This document shows, one piece after another, positions 36,126 through 45,149 of a DNA stretch of 64,000 nt. The notes below the pieces were generated by a model. That model saw only the letters and a list, made by a program, of their open reading frames with translations, was not told the origin of the DNA and ran no database searches. Both the position numbers and the translations under genes were made by a program. Position 1 is the stretch's first letter, and each line of letters begins with the position of its first letter. Source of the stretch: an uncultured Erythrobacter sp. (lineage in GTDB: Bacteria > Pseudomonadota > Alphaproteobacteria > Sphingomonadales > Sphingomonadaceae); assembly GCA_947488325.1 (NCBI GenBank), contig CANKYZ010000003.1:186001-250000 (forward strand), in the 5' to 3' direction.

Positions 36126-37151
36126 GTGTTTGCTGGCAGTGCACCTGGACGCGTCAATCTGATTGGCGAGCATATCGACTATAATGGTGGCATGGTGCTA
36201 CCGGCTGCTCTTTCTGTCGGACTAAAGGTGGAGCTTACGCCGCGAAGCGATGATAGTGTGATCATCCGGGCCGATCATTATGATGACATTGCCCAGCGCT
36301 CTTTGGATGAAGACGCGACGGAGCATTGGTCCGATCCAGCGCTTGGCGCATTGCGCCAAGCCCGCGCATTAGGGCTGATCACTGACGGTGCAAATCTTAC
36401 CATCCGATCAACCATTCCGGAAGGGTCTGGCCTGTCTTCCTCTGCCGCATTGATCGTGGCAATATTAAAGGCCGCGCGCGCGGCAAGCGGGTCGATGATC
36501 AATGACACTCAGATCGCGGTTGAGGCGCGCAAGGTTGAAAATGACTTTATGGGCGTGCCCTGTGGAATCATGGATCAAATGGCGGTGGCATTGGCAAAAC
36601 CCGGCACGGCCATGGCGCTCAATACGAAAACTCTGGCGCATGACATCGTCGAACTGCCGCAGTCGCACAGCGTCATAGTCGTGCATTCGGGCTTGACCCG
36701 CAGGTTAACCGATGGGCGCTATGCCGAACGCAAGATCGAATGCGATACTGCCAAAGCGCATTTTGGAACCAATGACCTATGCCTGATCGATCCTGCCGAT
36801 ATTGCTGGATCCTCGCTGAAAGAACCATACCGCAAACGCGCACTCCATTGCGCGAACGAACATCGCAGAGTCCTTACCGCTATTGAGGCGATCAAGTCTG
36901 GCGATATTGCAGCATTAGGAGAGGCCATACGCGCTAGCCACACCTCCATGCGCAATGATTTTGAAATGTCGCTGCCTGCGATTGATGCGCTGGTGCACGA
37001 TGCGGTGGAGTTGGGAGCCGACGGTGCGCGCCTAACAGGCGGCGGCTTTGGCGGCTGTATCGTCGCAATTGTTGAAAAAGGACGGCAAACGGCCTGGCTG
37101 AAACAGTTGCTGACGCGGCATCCCGGTGCTCGCTTTATCGGCGCAATCTGA
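36126..37151 (+). CDS. galK: Galactokinase
   Basis: 341 residues, slightly shorter than E. coli GalK (382), lacking some N-terminal residues. Phosphorylates galactose at C1 with ATP. GHMP motifs are present: PGRVNLIGEHIDYNGG (substrate), PEGSGLSSSAALIVA (ATP loop), and TGGGFGGCIVAIVEKG (motif 3). GTG 36126 starts close to the galactokinase signature, four bases after the galT stop. The gene ends at a strong terminator. Confidence 0.93.
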   Translation: MFAGSAPGRVNLIGEHIDYNGGMVLPAALSVGLKVELTPRSDDSVIIRADHYDDIAQRSLDEDATEHWSDPALGALRQARALGLITDGANLTIRSTIPEGSGLSSSAALIVAILKAARAASGSMINDTQIAVEARKVENDFMGVPCGIMDQMAVALAKPGTAMALNTKTLAHDIVELPQSHSVIVVHSGLTRRLTDGRYAERKIECDTAKAHFGTNDLCLIDPADIAGSSLKEPYRKRALHCANEHRRVLTAIEAIKSGDIAALGEAIRASHTSMRNDFEMSLPAIDALVHDAVELGADGARLTGGGFGGCIVAIVEKGRQTAWLKQLLTRHPGARFIGAI

Positions 37152-37170
37152 ATTCTAAACAGCGCATAGG

Positions 37171-37210
37171 AAAGGGGGTCGATCACTCGCGTGATCAGCC
37201 CCCTTTATTT
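37171..37210 (+). terminator. Strong, possibly bidirectional terminator after galK
   Basis: AAAGGGGG and CCCCCTTT pair over eight bases with an inner stem GATCAC/GTGATC around a TCGC tetraloop. TTTATTT follows on the plus strand. It lies 20 bp after galK and 30 bp after the end of the convergent autotransporter gene, so it may serve both. Confidence 0.85.
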
Positions 37211-37240
37211 GGCGCTCAACGCCGGATCATATCGCGCTGG

Positions 37241-40200
37241 TTAGAAAGCGAGATGTGCCGTGATGCGGGCCGAATGGGCATCGTAACCGTTCGCAAAGTC
37301 ACCTTGATATCCGATATCAATGGCAAAGTTTTCCGACACATCAACGGCCACACCAGTTGCAAGCTCAAAACTGTTTTGCTCACGCTCAGGTAGTTCGACA
37401 GAGAAATTGCCAAGCTCAGCCGAATTAAGATCAAATGTCAGTTCGCCGTCTTCGAAATCATAGACCACCGTGCCGCGGACAAAGCCCGAAACTCGCGGCG
37501 ATAGGTCACCGGACAGTTCAACACCGCCACGCAGTTCAGCAAAATCAGCATCTTCACGTGCCACACCAAACCCAAAGCCGCCTGCTTCAACCGCATCGTC
37601 AAAGCTCACGCTCGCTCCTGAGAAACCAACCGATGGGGTAAGTGCCACATTCGAATCCGGCAAAAGATCGTATCCGGCAGTCGCGCTGTAGGCGAAGCCA
37701 TCGAAATCAAATGACGAATTGATCGTACCAAGCAGACCGCTGCGTGATGTGTCAACTTCACCGGTAAGATATGCGATTTCGCCGTTTAGGAAACCGCGAT
37801 CATCAGCAAAATTGGTGCCGACATAGACGCCCAACTTATAGCTTTCGACATCAGTTTGACCGCGCAGAGCGCCGCCGCTGAAATCGTCATTTTCAATATC
37901 GGCATAGCTGGCGAGCAGACCGATCCGGCCTCTTTCGCCGAACACGAAATCGCCGCCAACTGTGAAGATAATCTGGTCACTTTCATAGCCGCCAGCCGAT
38001 TCTGCTTCGGCATCTTGTTCTGCACCGCGCAGAACGAACTGACCCCAAACCCCAGAACTATCGCCAGCAAGGTGACGATCAAGAGCTTCACTGGCTGCTT
38101 CCGAAGTCTTGAATATCTCTTGCCCTGCGCCTTCGCTCAACGAAGGAATGGCATCAAGAGCCAATGCTTCGAACGCGGCGGCATCAGGCAAACCGTTGAC
38201 TAGATCAAAGCTTGCCTGAGTGAGCGCGCCAGCATTCAGAGCGCTTGTCACAGCCGCACCAAAATTGGTCACGTTGGGATCATTAGCGCTGGTCAGCTGG
38301 TTGACTGCATTCACTTGCACCGAAAGCGAACCGACGACTGGGACGTAATCGACCAGCAGATCATCATCAATGATGTTGATCGTACCGCCATTGTCGACAA
38401 AGCCGGTGCCATCTTGAAGCACCAGAACAGTCTGACCGATCAAGGCCACGTCAAGCGGAGTTTCGATAGTGACAGTGCCAGCTTCTGCGAGAGTGAGCTG
38501 ACCCGTGTTCGTCAGAGTATCAACACCCAAACCAAGGATCACATTGCCATCAATGGTCACGTCACCTTGGAGCGTACGGTCGCCCGAAACGCGCAAATCA
38601 CCTTGACTGCCCAATGTGGTGTTTTCGAACCCAATGATGTTGTCCGCATCCAGCGTTCCACCAAGGATCGCGGTATCGTTGCCCGCTCCGCCATCGACGG
38701 TGCCAGCAATCGACGATGCCAGCCCGGCGAGGATGAATGTGTCATCGCCGCCTTGAAGATTGACGTTGCCGATGATCGAACCGCCGGCATTCTGTTGGAA
38801 CTGACCAGCGCCGTCACCCAGCAAGATCGCATCGCCCATAATGCCAGTGATAGTGCCAGAATTCACGACAGAAAGGTCACCGGTTCCTGAACCGAAGATA
38901 CCAGCCAAATCACCGCTGATCGAACCACCAGCTTCATTGGTGATCGTTCCGCCACCGAAATCAACGCCCGAGCCGCCAGCACTGCTGATAGAGCCCGCAT
39001 TGTTGAGCGTTGAGCCGTCTAGGGTAAACCGGACCGCATCAACCATGCCAGAGGCAATCGTTCCCGTGGAGGTGTTGGTGACAGCAGCAATTCCGCCAAT
39101 ATCAAGCGATCTGGCCAAAGCCGCGTCAATCGACCCGGAATTGGTGAATGTCGCATCACCAGTGATGGTAACTGCCTGCGCTCCATCGCCCAAAGTGGTG
39201 ATCGAACCAGCATTTATCACAGTTCCCGCGCCAAGAACCACGACACCGCCGGCATTTTCGCCGTCAGTTGAGAGTACGCTATTCGCGGTCAAATTCACCG
39301 CGCTCGAATCGTCGACAACAATGCCGATCGCATCGACACCAGCTGTCGAAATCATACCATCATTATCGATCGTGCTGTTCGTACCAACAATAATTGCGGC
39401 GAGGTTATCGCCCAATGTTGTGACCGAACCGGTGTTGGTAAAGCTGCTATTGTCGAGCATCGAGACACCGTTCGCCATGTCGCCTTCAGTGGCGATTGAA
39501 CCAGTGTTGACGATCGTTCCGCCGTCCAGAACATCGATCCCAATCCCGGTAACTCCTGAAGTCTGGATTAAACCATCGTTCTGGATAATGCTGTCATTTT
39601 CCAATGCGACGCCAAAGCCGCCATTGCCGGTCGTCACAACCTGACCTGCCGCAGCATTGGTAACAGAAATTCCGTCGCCGCGTCCAAAGACACCGTGCGA
39701 GTTGCTGCCATCAGATTGGATCAGACCGTTATTGGTCAGCACGCTGTTATCGCGCAGGTGAACCGCGTCCGATTCGTTGTCACCCGTGGTTGTGATTGAG
39801 CCATTATTGGTGATGTTACCATCGCCCAAAATACGAAGAGCATTTGCATCATCGCCAGTTGTTTCAATCACCCCATCATTGATAACGGTTGCACCGATTA
39901 GCATCGATACGCCTCGCGCTTCTAAACCAGTGGTCGAAACAACGCCGGTCGCGCTGTTGGTAAAGCTGCTGTCGTCGCGTGCTCCCACACCAACTGCGAA
40001 ATCGCCGCCGGTGATGATGCTGCCATTGTTAATGACAGTGCCGCGTTCTTGCGTGTCGATGCCAATTCCGAAATCGCCGGCAGTCTGTACCAAACCATCA
40101 TTCTGAACGATCGCATCATCGAGTACGAGAACGCCGAAACTGGCAATGCCGTTGGTAATGATCTCACCTGAGGCGTCATTATTGATGGTAGCGCTATCGC

Positions 40201-41824
40201 CCAGACCAAACACGCCGATTGATTCCGCACCATCGGTCTGGATCAGGCCAGTATTGGTGACAACGCTATTGTCCCGCACGGTAACCGCTTCGGAAAAGTC
40301 GCCGGTCGTGATGATCGTGCCGTTGTTTATGACCGTCGCATCATCGAATGTATGAACACCGCCGGCTGTTTCACCGCTGGTTTCAATCCTACCATCATTG
40401 GTAACCATACCACGCAGGATTATTGCAACGCCGCGTGCAGCATCGCCTGACGTCGAAACAACGCCGGTCGCGCTGTTGGTAAAGTTGCTATCGTCGCGCA
40501 ACCCAACACCAACGCCGAGTTCACCTGCTGTGATGATGCTGCCATTGTTAATGACAGTGCCGCGTTCTTGCGTGTCGATGCCAATTCCGAAATCACCGGC
40601 AGTCTGTACCAAACCATCATTCTGAACGATCGCATCATCGAGTACGAGAACGCCGAAACTGGCAATGCCGTTGGTAATGATCTCACCTGAGGCGTCATTA
40701 TTGATGGTAGCGCTATCGCCCAGACCAAACACGCCGATTGATTCCGCACCATCGGTCTGGATCAGGCCAGTATTGGTGACAACGCTATTGTCCCGCACGG
40801 TAACCGCTTCGGAAAAGTCGCCGGTCGTGATGATCGTGCCGTTGTTTATGACCGTCGCATCATCGAATGTATGAACACCGCCGGCTGCTTCACCGCTGGT
40901 TTCAATCCTACCATCATTGGTAACCATACCGCGCAGGATTATCCTTACACCTAGCGCAGCATCGCCCGATGTCGAAACAACGCCGGTCGCGCTGTTGGTA
41001 AAGCTGCTATCGTCGCGCAAACCCACAGCAACGGAACTAAGGCCGCTTGTGACGATGTTGCCTGAATTGATGACAGTACCAGTTTCCTGGGTATCAATGC
41101 CTACCGCAAAATCGCCAAAAGTCTGGATCAAACCGTCATTTTGAACGTTGGCGTCGTTAAGGACTGCAACACCAAAGCTTCCAGCACCACTAGTCACAAT
41201 TGTGCCAGTATCCGCGTTGGTTATGCTGATATTGTCGCCCGCGCCAAAAACACCGAAAGATTCGGCTCCATCGGTTTGGACAAGGTTGGTATTGATGAAG
41301 GTGGCGCCAGCCCCCAATGAAATCGCGTCGGCGAAATTGTCTCCGGTGGTGTAGATTGTGCCATTGTTGGTAAGTGAGGCATTTTCACCAACTTCCGCAC
41401 CGATCGAAAACTCTCCGCCAGTTTGGACGAAGCCGTTTATTGCAACGTCGGAACCTGCACCGATTAATAATCCGCCTTCAGAATCATTAATCGTCTGGAT
41501 AGACCCATCGACAGAGCCGGTGACAGTACCGGTGATCACTATCGGCCCCTGCAAAACTGAACCGTTCTGCACATCAAGGCCAAAAGGATCATCGCTGATG
41601 TCAAGAAATCCATCCGGATCTGTTCCGGACGCACAGGTAACGACACCGCCAACTACTGCACATTCTTCGACGTTGGCCGGAGCAGTCGGAGCGGTTGGCG
41701 TAGGCGCAGCGATCAATGGTGCTGGGGCCGTTTGGGCAAAAGCAGTGCCGGTCAGTCCAATAGACAGAGCCAGAACAGAAGCGCCACCAATGGCGCGGAT
41801 TTTGGTCGAAGCGGAGGTTTTCAT
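37241..41824 (-). CDS. Type V autotransporter with NG-rich beta-helix repeats
   Basis: 1527 residues. Signal peptide (ends TGTAFAQ), a Pro/Ala/Thr linker, then a long passenger of short repeats such as VTNDGRIETSGE and VINNGTIITTGD, which suggest a right-handed beta helix. A C-terminal autotransporter barrel (about 1240-1527) ends in ARITAHLAF. Four larger units of about 173 residues can be recognised in the passenger, two of which are almost identical (DNA repeat listed separately). It probably makes an exposed adhesin or surface layer; no protease motif is seen. ATG 41824 has GAGAGGC-like sequence upstream. Confidence 0.9.
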   Translation of the reverse strand: MKTSASTKIRAIGGASVLALSIGLTGTAFAQTAPAPLIAAPTPTAPTAPANVEECAVVGGVVTCASGTDPDGFLDISDDPFGLDVQNGSVLQGPIVITGTVTGSVDGSIQTINDSEGGLLIGAGSDVAINGFVQTGGEFSIGAEVGENASLTNNGTIYTTGDNFADAISLGAGATFINTNLVQTDGAESFGVFGAGDNISITNADTGTIVTSGAGSFGVAVLNDANVQNDGLIQTFGDFAVGIDTQETGTVINSGNIVTSGLSSVAVGLRDDSSFTNSATGVVSTSGDAALGVRIILRGMVTNDGRIETSGEAAGGVHTFDDATVINNGTIITTGDFSEAVTVRDNSVVTNTGLIQTDGAESIGVFGLGDSATINNDASGEIITNGIASFGVLVLDDAIVQNDGLVQTAGDFGIGIDTQERGTVINNGSIITAGELGVGVGLRDDSNFTNSATGVVSTSGDAARGVAIILRGMVTNDGRIETSGETAGGVHTFDDATVINNGTIITTGDFSEAVTVRDNSVVTNTGLIQTDGAESIGVFGLGDSATINNDASGEIITNGIASFGVLVLDDAIVQNDGLVQTAGDFGIGIDTQERGTVINNGSIITGGDFAVGVGARDDSSFTNSATGVVSTTGLEARGVSMLIGATVINDGVIETTGDDANALRILGDGNITNNGSITTTGDNESDAVHLRDNSVLTNNGLIQSDGSNSHGVFGRGDGISVTNAAAGQVVTTGNGGFGVALENDSIIQNDGLIQTSGVTGIGIDVLDGGTIVNTGSIATEGDMANGVSMLDNSSFTNTGSVTTLGDNLAAIIVGTNSTIDNDGMISTAGVDAIGIVVDDSSAVNLTANSVLSTDGENAGGVVVLGAGTVINAGSITTLGDGAQAVTITGDATFTNSGSIDAALARSLDIGGIAAVTNTSTGTIASGMVDAVRFTLDGSTLNNAGSISSAGGSGVDFGGGTITNEAGGSISGDLAGIFGSGTGDLSVVNSGTITGIMGDAILLGDGAGQFQQNAGGSIIGNVNLQGGDDTFILAGLASSIAGTVDGGAGNDTAILGGTLDADNIIGFENTTLGSQGDLRVSGDRTLQGDVTIDGNVILGLGVDTLTNTGQLTLAEAGTVTIETPLDVALIGQTVLVLQDGTGFVDNGGTINIIDDDLLVDYVPVVGSLSVQVNAVNQLTSANDPNVTNFGAAVTSALNAGALTQASFDLVNGLPDAAAFEALALDAIPSLSEGAGQEIFKTSEAASEALDRHLAGDSSGVWGQFVLRGAEQDAEAESAGGYESDQIIFTVGGDFVFGERGRIGLLASYADIENDDFSGGALRGQTDVESYKLGVYVGTNFADDRGFLNGEIAYLTGEVDTSRSGLLGTINSSFDFDGFAYSATAGYDLLPDSNVALTPSVGFSGASVSFDDAVEAGGFGFGVAREDADFAELRGGVELSGDLSPRVSGFVRGTVVYDFEDGELTFDLNSAELGNFSVELPEREQNSFELATGVAVDVSENFAIDIGYQGDFANGYDAHSARITAHLAF
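39993..40950. repeat. Tandem 519-bp near-identical duplication inside the autotransporter gene
   Basis: Blocks around 39993-40430 and 40512-40950 match with only a few base differences over about 430 bp (for example aaatcGccgg versus aaatcAccgg, and gctgTtt versus gctgCtt). The period is exactly 519 bp (173 codons), keeping the frame. A third unit, starting about 40971, has diverged much more. Confidence 0.9.
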
Positions 41825-42057
41825 TTAGTGCCTCTCAGATGGCAATAAGGGTGTGTCAGTTCGAAGAGGGTTTCCCATCACTTGCGTTTTGTGCGCTGCG
41901 GGACGGTGCGACCCTTCAGCTGAGAAGGCCTATTCTGAGAAACTTACTGGAGAATGAAAGCAGTAGTGCCCCTTAGGTGAGGCATATTAACCAGACTTAT
42001 TAGCATAAAGTTAGGCGTAACTGACATTGGCGGCTCAGCCCAAAATAGCCGCGTAGG

Positions 42058-42552
42058 TCAGCCGCGTCCCCTATACGATCCAACACCTTGCTCAGGCACC
42101 CAAAGGTCTGCCGGTGGGGTACTAGATTGCCAGAAAACATCGATCGGAATACCGCCTCGTGGATACCAATATCCGCCAATTCTTAACCATTTCGGCTTCA
42201 TTTCTTTAGCTAAACGTTGCCCAATTCCCACAGTCACGTCCTCATGGAAGCCGTTGTGGTTGCGGAAACTGCCTAGGAATAGCTTAAGACTTTTTGATTC
42301 GACGATCGTTTCATCCGGAGCATAGTCGATCACCAAATGCGCAAAATCGGGTTGATTGGTCACCGGGCAAAGTGATGTGAATTCAGGCGCGGCAAATCGC
42401 ACGAGATAAAGCGAGCCGAGCCTAGGATTGGGTACATAATCGAGCTGCGCTTCATCAGGCGATGCAGGTAATGGCGTATCCTTGCCCAGAAATGCTGGTG
42501 CTGACTCACTCTGCGCGTCGGCACTTTCGCCGTTTTTAGGTGTGCTTTCCAT
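42058..42552 (-). CDS. queF: NADPH-dependent 7-cyano-7-deazaguanine reductase
   Basis: 164 residues, the short (YkvM-like) QueF form. Reduces the nitrile preQ0 to the amine preQ1 for queuosine in tRNA. The nucleophilic Cys is in [15 protein letters not shown] and the family motif [15 protein letters not shown] follows. ATG 42552 gives a 30-residue hydrophilic N-terminal lead. Other queuosine genes are not in the window. Confidence 0.95.
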   Translation of the reverse strand: MESTPKNGESADAQSESAPAFLGKDTPLPASPDEAQLDYVPNPRLGSLYLVRFAAPEFTSLCPVTNQPDFAHLVIDYAPDETIVESKSLKLFLGSFRNHNGFHEDVTVGIGQRLAKEMKPKWLRIGGYWYPRGGIPIDVFWQSSTPPADLWVPEQGVGSYRGRG

Positions 42553-42724
42553 GCCGCGCTGTTGCCGCGAAAGGTGCTGGGTTGCAAGCGAGTAACTGGA
42601 CGTGCGAATTTTGCGATCTATGTGGAAAGGATAGATACCCCGATCTCAGCAATATCTTTTGGTCAACACAGACCTTCATATTGATGTTGCTCAGGCACAG
42701 ACATTGTCACGACCGATAAAACGC

Positions 42725-44236
42725 ATGATGCGCGCGCCAACCAACTTCTTTCCTATTCCAACCAACCGCTTGCCGTTGGTTCGTCCTCTCGCAGAGTCGG
42801 GTATGCTTGCACTCGCGATTGCAACCAGTGCAGTCGCCAGCTCCGCTCAAAATTCACCAAATAGCTTTTCACTTCCTGCCCCTTCGCCCACGCCAACACC
42901 CGCTCCGCAGGGGCCACTGGATGAGCGTGCAGGTGTGCCGATTGCTCCGCGTGTCATTCCAGAACGCCAGCCGACCATTGAACCAGCACCAACATCGACG
43001 CAACCGGCAGCTCCCACGCCGGCGCCGACCCAATCAGTGACACCAGTTCCAGCACCGCGTGAAAGCGAATCTGAGCGACGCCTACCCTCCCCCCGGACCA
43101 ACACGACGCAAACTCCCGCTACTAACCGCACTACACCTAGCACCCAAGTTTCAAACGGTCCGGTTGCAAGACCTAACGTTGCAGGGCCTAGTGTTGCAGG
43201 GCCTAGTGTTGCAGAACCTGGTATTTCAGGGCCGGGCTTTGGCACGGAGCTCATCCCGGATGACGGCGAAGGCCCGATTGGCCCCGATGATTGGTACGCC
43301 GTCACCCCAGATGGTGAGACAGGATCTGCTGCGGAATCGAACATTTCGAGCAGCACGGCTGGCGGAGCGTCAAGCCCAGTGCGGGATATTGCCGCGACCG
43401 GTGCCGATGCAATCCGCAGCAATGTTTCAATTGGCCTCGCATTAATGGGCTTGCTGAGCATCGTATTGGGCTGGTTGTTCTGGCGCAGACGCAAACAGGA
43501 CCAAATCGAAACCGTGGGAGATGGTCCTTCGCTCGCTTATGGCGTGCATAAAGCGATCGCACAGACATTGCCTTCTGACTCGAACGAACCGCAAGCTGCT
43601 CCTACACCGCAGCCTACACCGGCGCCAAAACCGGCAGCTGCGCCTAAACCAGACCCAGTAGAACCAAAGCCGCAAAAACCTACACCTAGCCCACCCCCGG
43701 TCATTGCGACACCACCCGGCGAACCGGCCCGCGTAGATCTTGGGCTTGAGATTGCAGGCGGATCGCGCAGCCTCATGATGTTTTCGATCGATTTCCGGCT
43801 CGATATCGCCAACCGCTCTGATTCAGCATTGCGCCATCTCAATGTCTCAGGTCAATTGGTATGCGCGCAACATGGCGATGCCAGTGCCGCACCAGTCGAA
43901 GGCCGCCAGTTGATTGAAGCAATTGAGCGTATCGGCCCGCAGCAAAGCCGCCGAGTTTCTGGCCAACTTCAGCTGCCCTTGAATGAGGTCAAGATGATCC
44001 GTCAGGGTTCAAAGCCGCTCTTCATCCCATTGCTTCACATCACAATCGAAGCCAGTGGCCAGTTAGCGTTGAAGCGCAGCTTTGTCATCGGCAATCCAAG
44101 TGCAAATAGCCAAAGCCGTGTCCATCCGCTCCCGCTTGATGGCCCACCGGGAGGCCTTCCCAGCCTTCGTGCACAGCTTATCAAACAGCCACAGAGCAGG
44201 AATACGAAGACTGCCAAATCTCCGACATCTGCTTGA
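42725..44236 (+). CDS. Proline-rich single-span membrane protein of unknown function
   Basis: 503 residues from ATG 42725. N-terminal signal-like segment (LALAIATSAVASS), then about 150 residues of low-complexity Pro/Thr/Ala, including a run of VAGPS units encoded by 15-bp direct repeats (about 43185-43220). One membrane helix follows near 240-260 (IGLALMGLLSIVLGWLF) with RRRK on its cytoplasmic side. A second Pro-rich linker and a folded C-terminal domain of about 150 residues (VDLGLEIAGGSRSLMMFSIDF) complete it. No known family was recognised. The start is uncertain: TTG 42659 or ATG 42803 are possible; the gene ends 70 bp before the sulfurtransferase. Confidence 0.65.
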   Translation: MMRAPTNFFPIPTNRLPLVRPLAESGMLALAIATSAVASSAQNSPNSFSLPAPSPTPTPAPQGPLDERAGVPIAPRVIPERQPTIEPAPTSTQPAAPTPAPTQSVTPVPAPRESESERRLPSPRTNTTQTPATNRTTPSTQVSNGPVARPNVAGPSVAGPSVAEPGISGPGFGTELIPDDGEGPIGPDDWYAVTPDGETGSAAESNISSSTAGGASSPVRDIAATGADAIRSNVSIGLALMGLLSIVLGWLFWRRRKQDQIETVGDGPSLAYGVHKAIAQTLPSDSNEPQAAPTPQPTPAPKPAAAPKPDPVEPKPQKPTPSPPPVIATPPGEPARVDLGLEIAGGSRSLMMFSIDFRLDIANRSDSALRHLNVSGQLVCAQHGDASAAPVEGRQLIEAIERIGPQQSRRVSGQLQLPLNEVKMIRQGSKPLFIPLLHITIEASGQLALKRSFVIGNPSANSQSRVHPLPLDGPPGGLPSLRAQLIKQPQSRNTKTAKSPTSA

Positions 44237-44306
44237 CTGCAAATGCTTGGCTATACGCGATCTGCGGGCTACCCCTCCTAAGAACGCATTCTAAGGAGAG
44301 TGGCAG

Positions 44307-45149
44307 TTGAACAGCCTCGTTTCAACAAACTGGCTTGCCGATCATTTGGGGGCCGATGGCATGGTCTTGCTCGATTCATCTCGGCATTTGCCCGCCGCTG
44401 GCCGCGATCCCTTGGCCGAATATGAAGCGCAGCATATTCCTGGGGCGTATTTTCTTGGCCTTTCAAGTCTGACCGATCCGGATTCCCCTGTACCAGCCGC
44501 TTTACCCAATGCATCGCAATTGGCGCAGCGGCTCGCAGAGCTAGGCATCAATCCCGGCGCGCGCATCGTGCTCTATGATGACAGCGCAGTGAAATCCGCA
44601 GCGCGGGCGTGGTTCACACTGATGGCGCATGGTCGGACCAATGTTGCGATCTTGGATGGCGGGTTTGCAAAATGGCGAGCAGAAAGCCGTGCATTGGAAA
44701 GCGGGCTTCCGGCCCTATCGCCAACAGTCCCAACCAAACTCCAATCTGCTATCCGCGTTGCAACCAAGGCGAATATGCTTGCCAATATGCACAGTACAGG
44801 CGACCAAGTGCTAGACGCGCGCGGCGCAGACCGGGTGTATGGCGTTGGTATTGACCCGGTGCATGGCGGACAGAATGGCCGCATTCCCGGTGCTCTGAAC
44901 CTGCCTTTTGGATCGGTATTCGCGCAGGATGGCACATTCAAATCGCCCAAAGAATTGCGCGCCGCGTTTATGGCTGCCGGAATTGATATGGACAAGCCAA
45001 TCGTCACAACTTGCGGCAGCGGCCTCACTGCTAGCGTGTTGCTGTTTGCGCTGCATCTGACAGGCAAACACGATGTGCAGCTATATGATGGCAGTTGGTT
45101 GGAATGGAGCGCAGACCCCGACACACCGAAAGCGCAGGGTCCAGCATGA
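44307..45149 (+). CDS. sseA: 3-mercaptopyruvate sulfurtransferase (tandem rhodanese)
   Basis: 280 residues with two rhodanese domains. The first (1-135) is inactive in this family; the second has the catalytic Cys in TTCGSGLTAS, the mercaptopyruvate loop (CGSG[VL]TA). It transfers sulfur from 3-mercaptopyruvate to thiols or cyanide. TTG 44307 has AAGGAG eight bases before it. The stop overlaps the metC start (ATGA), and metC overlaps mscS in the same way, so the three genes are one operon. Confidence 0.9.
   Translation: MNSLVSTNWLADHLGADGMVLLDSSRHLPAAGRDPLAEYEAQHIPGAYFLGLSSLTDPDSPVPAALPNASQLAQRLAELGINPGARIVLYDDSAVKSAARAWFTLMAHGRTNVAILDGGFAKWRAESRALESGLPALSPTVPTKLQSAIRVATKANMLANMHSTGDQVLDARGADRVYGVGIDPVHGGQNGRIPGALNLPFGSVFAQDGTFKSPKELRAAFMAAGIDMDKPIVTTCGSGLTASVLLFALHLTGKHDVQLYDGSWLEWSADPDTPKAQGPA

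Noticed and set aside
38841..39644. Long plus-strand open frame opposite the autotransporter gene, rich in Pro/Ser/Val
   Set aside because: It is an antisense shadow of the repeat-rich passenger sequence. No start signal or family is recognised, and several similar shadows appear with the same 519-bp periodicity.
39860..41000. Repeat array considered as CRISPR or satellite DNA
   Set aside because: The period is 519 bp, the frame is coding, and there are no short repeat-spacer units. It is a gene-internal duplication.
42628..42656. AGATAC...TATCT near the start of the proline-rich membrane protein, resembling the PadR half-sites
   Set aside because: The spacing and flanks do not match the two good palindromes; it is likely chance.
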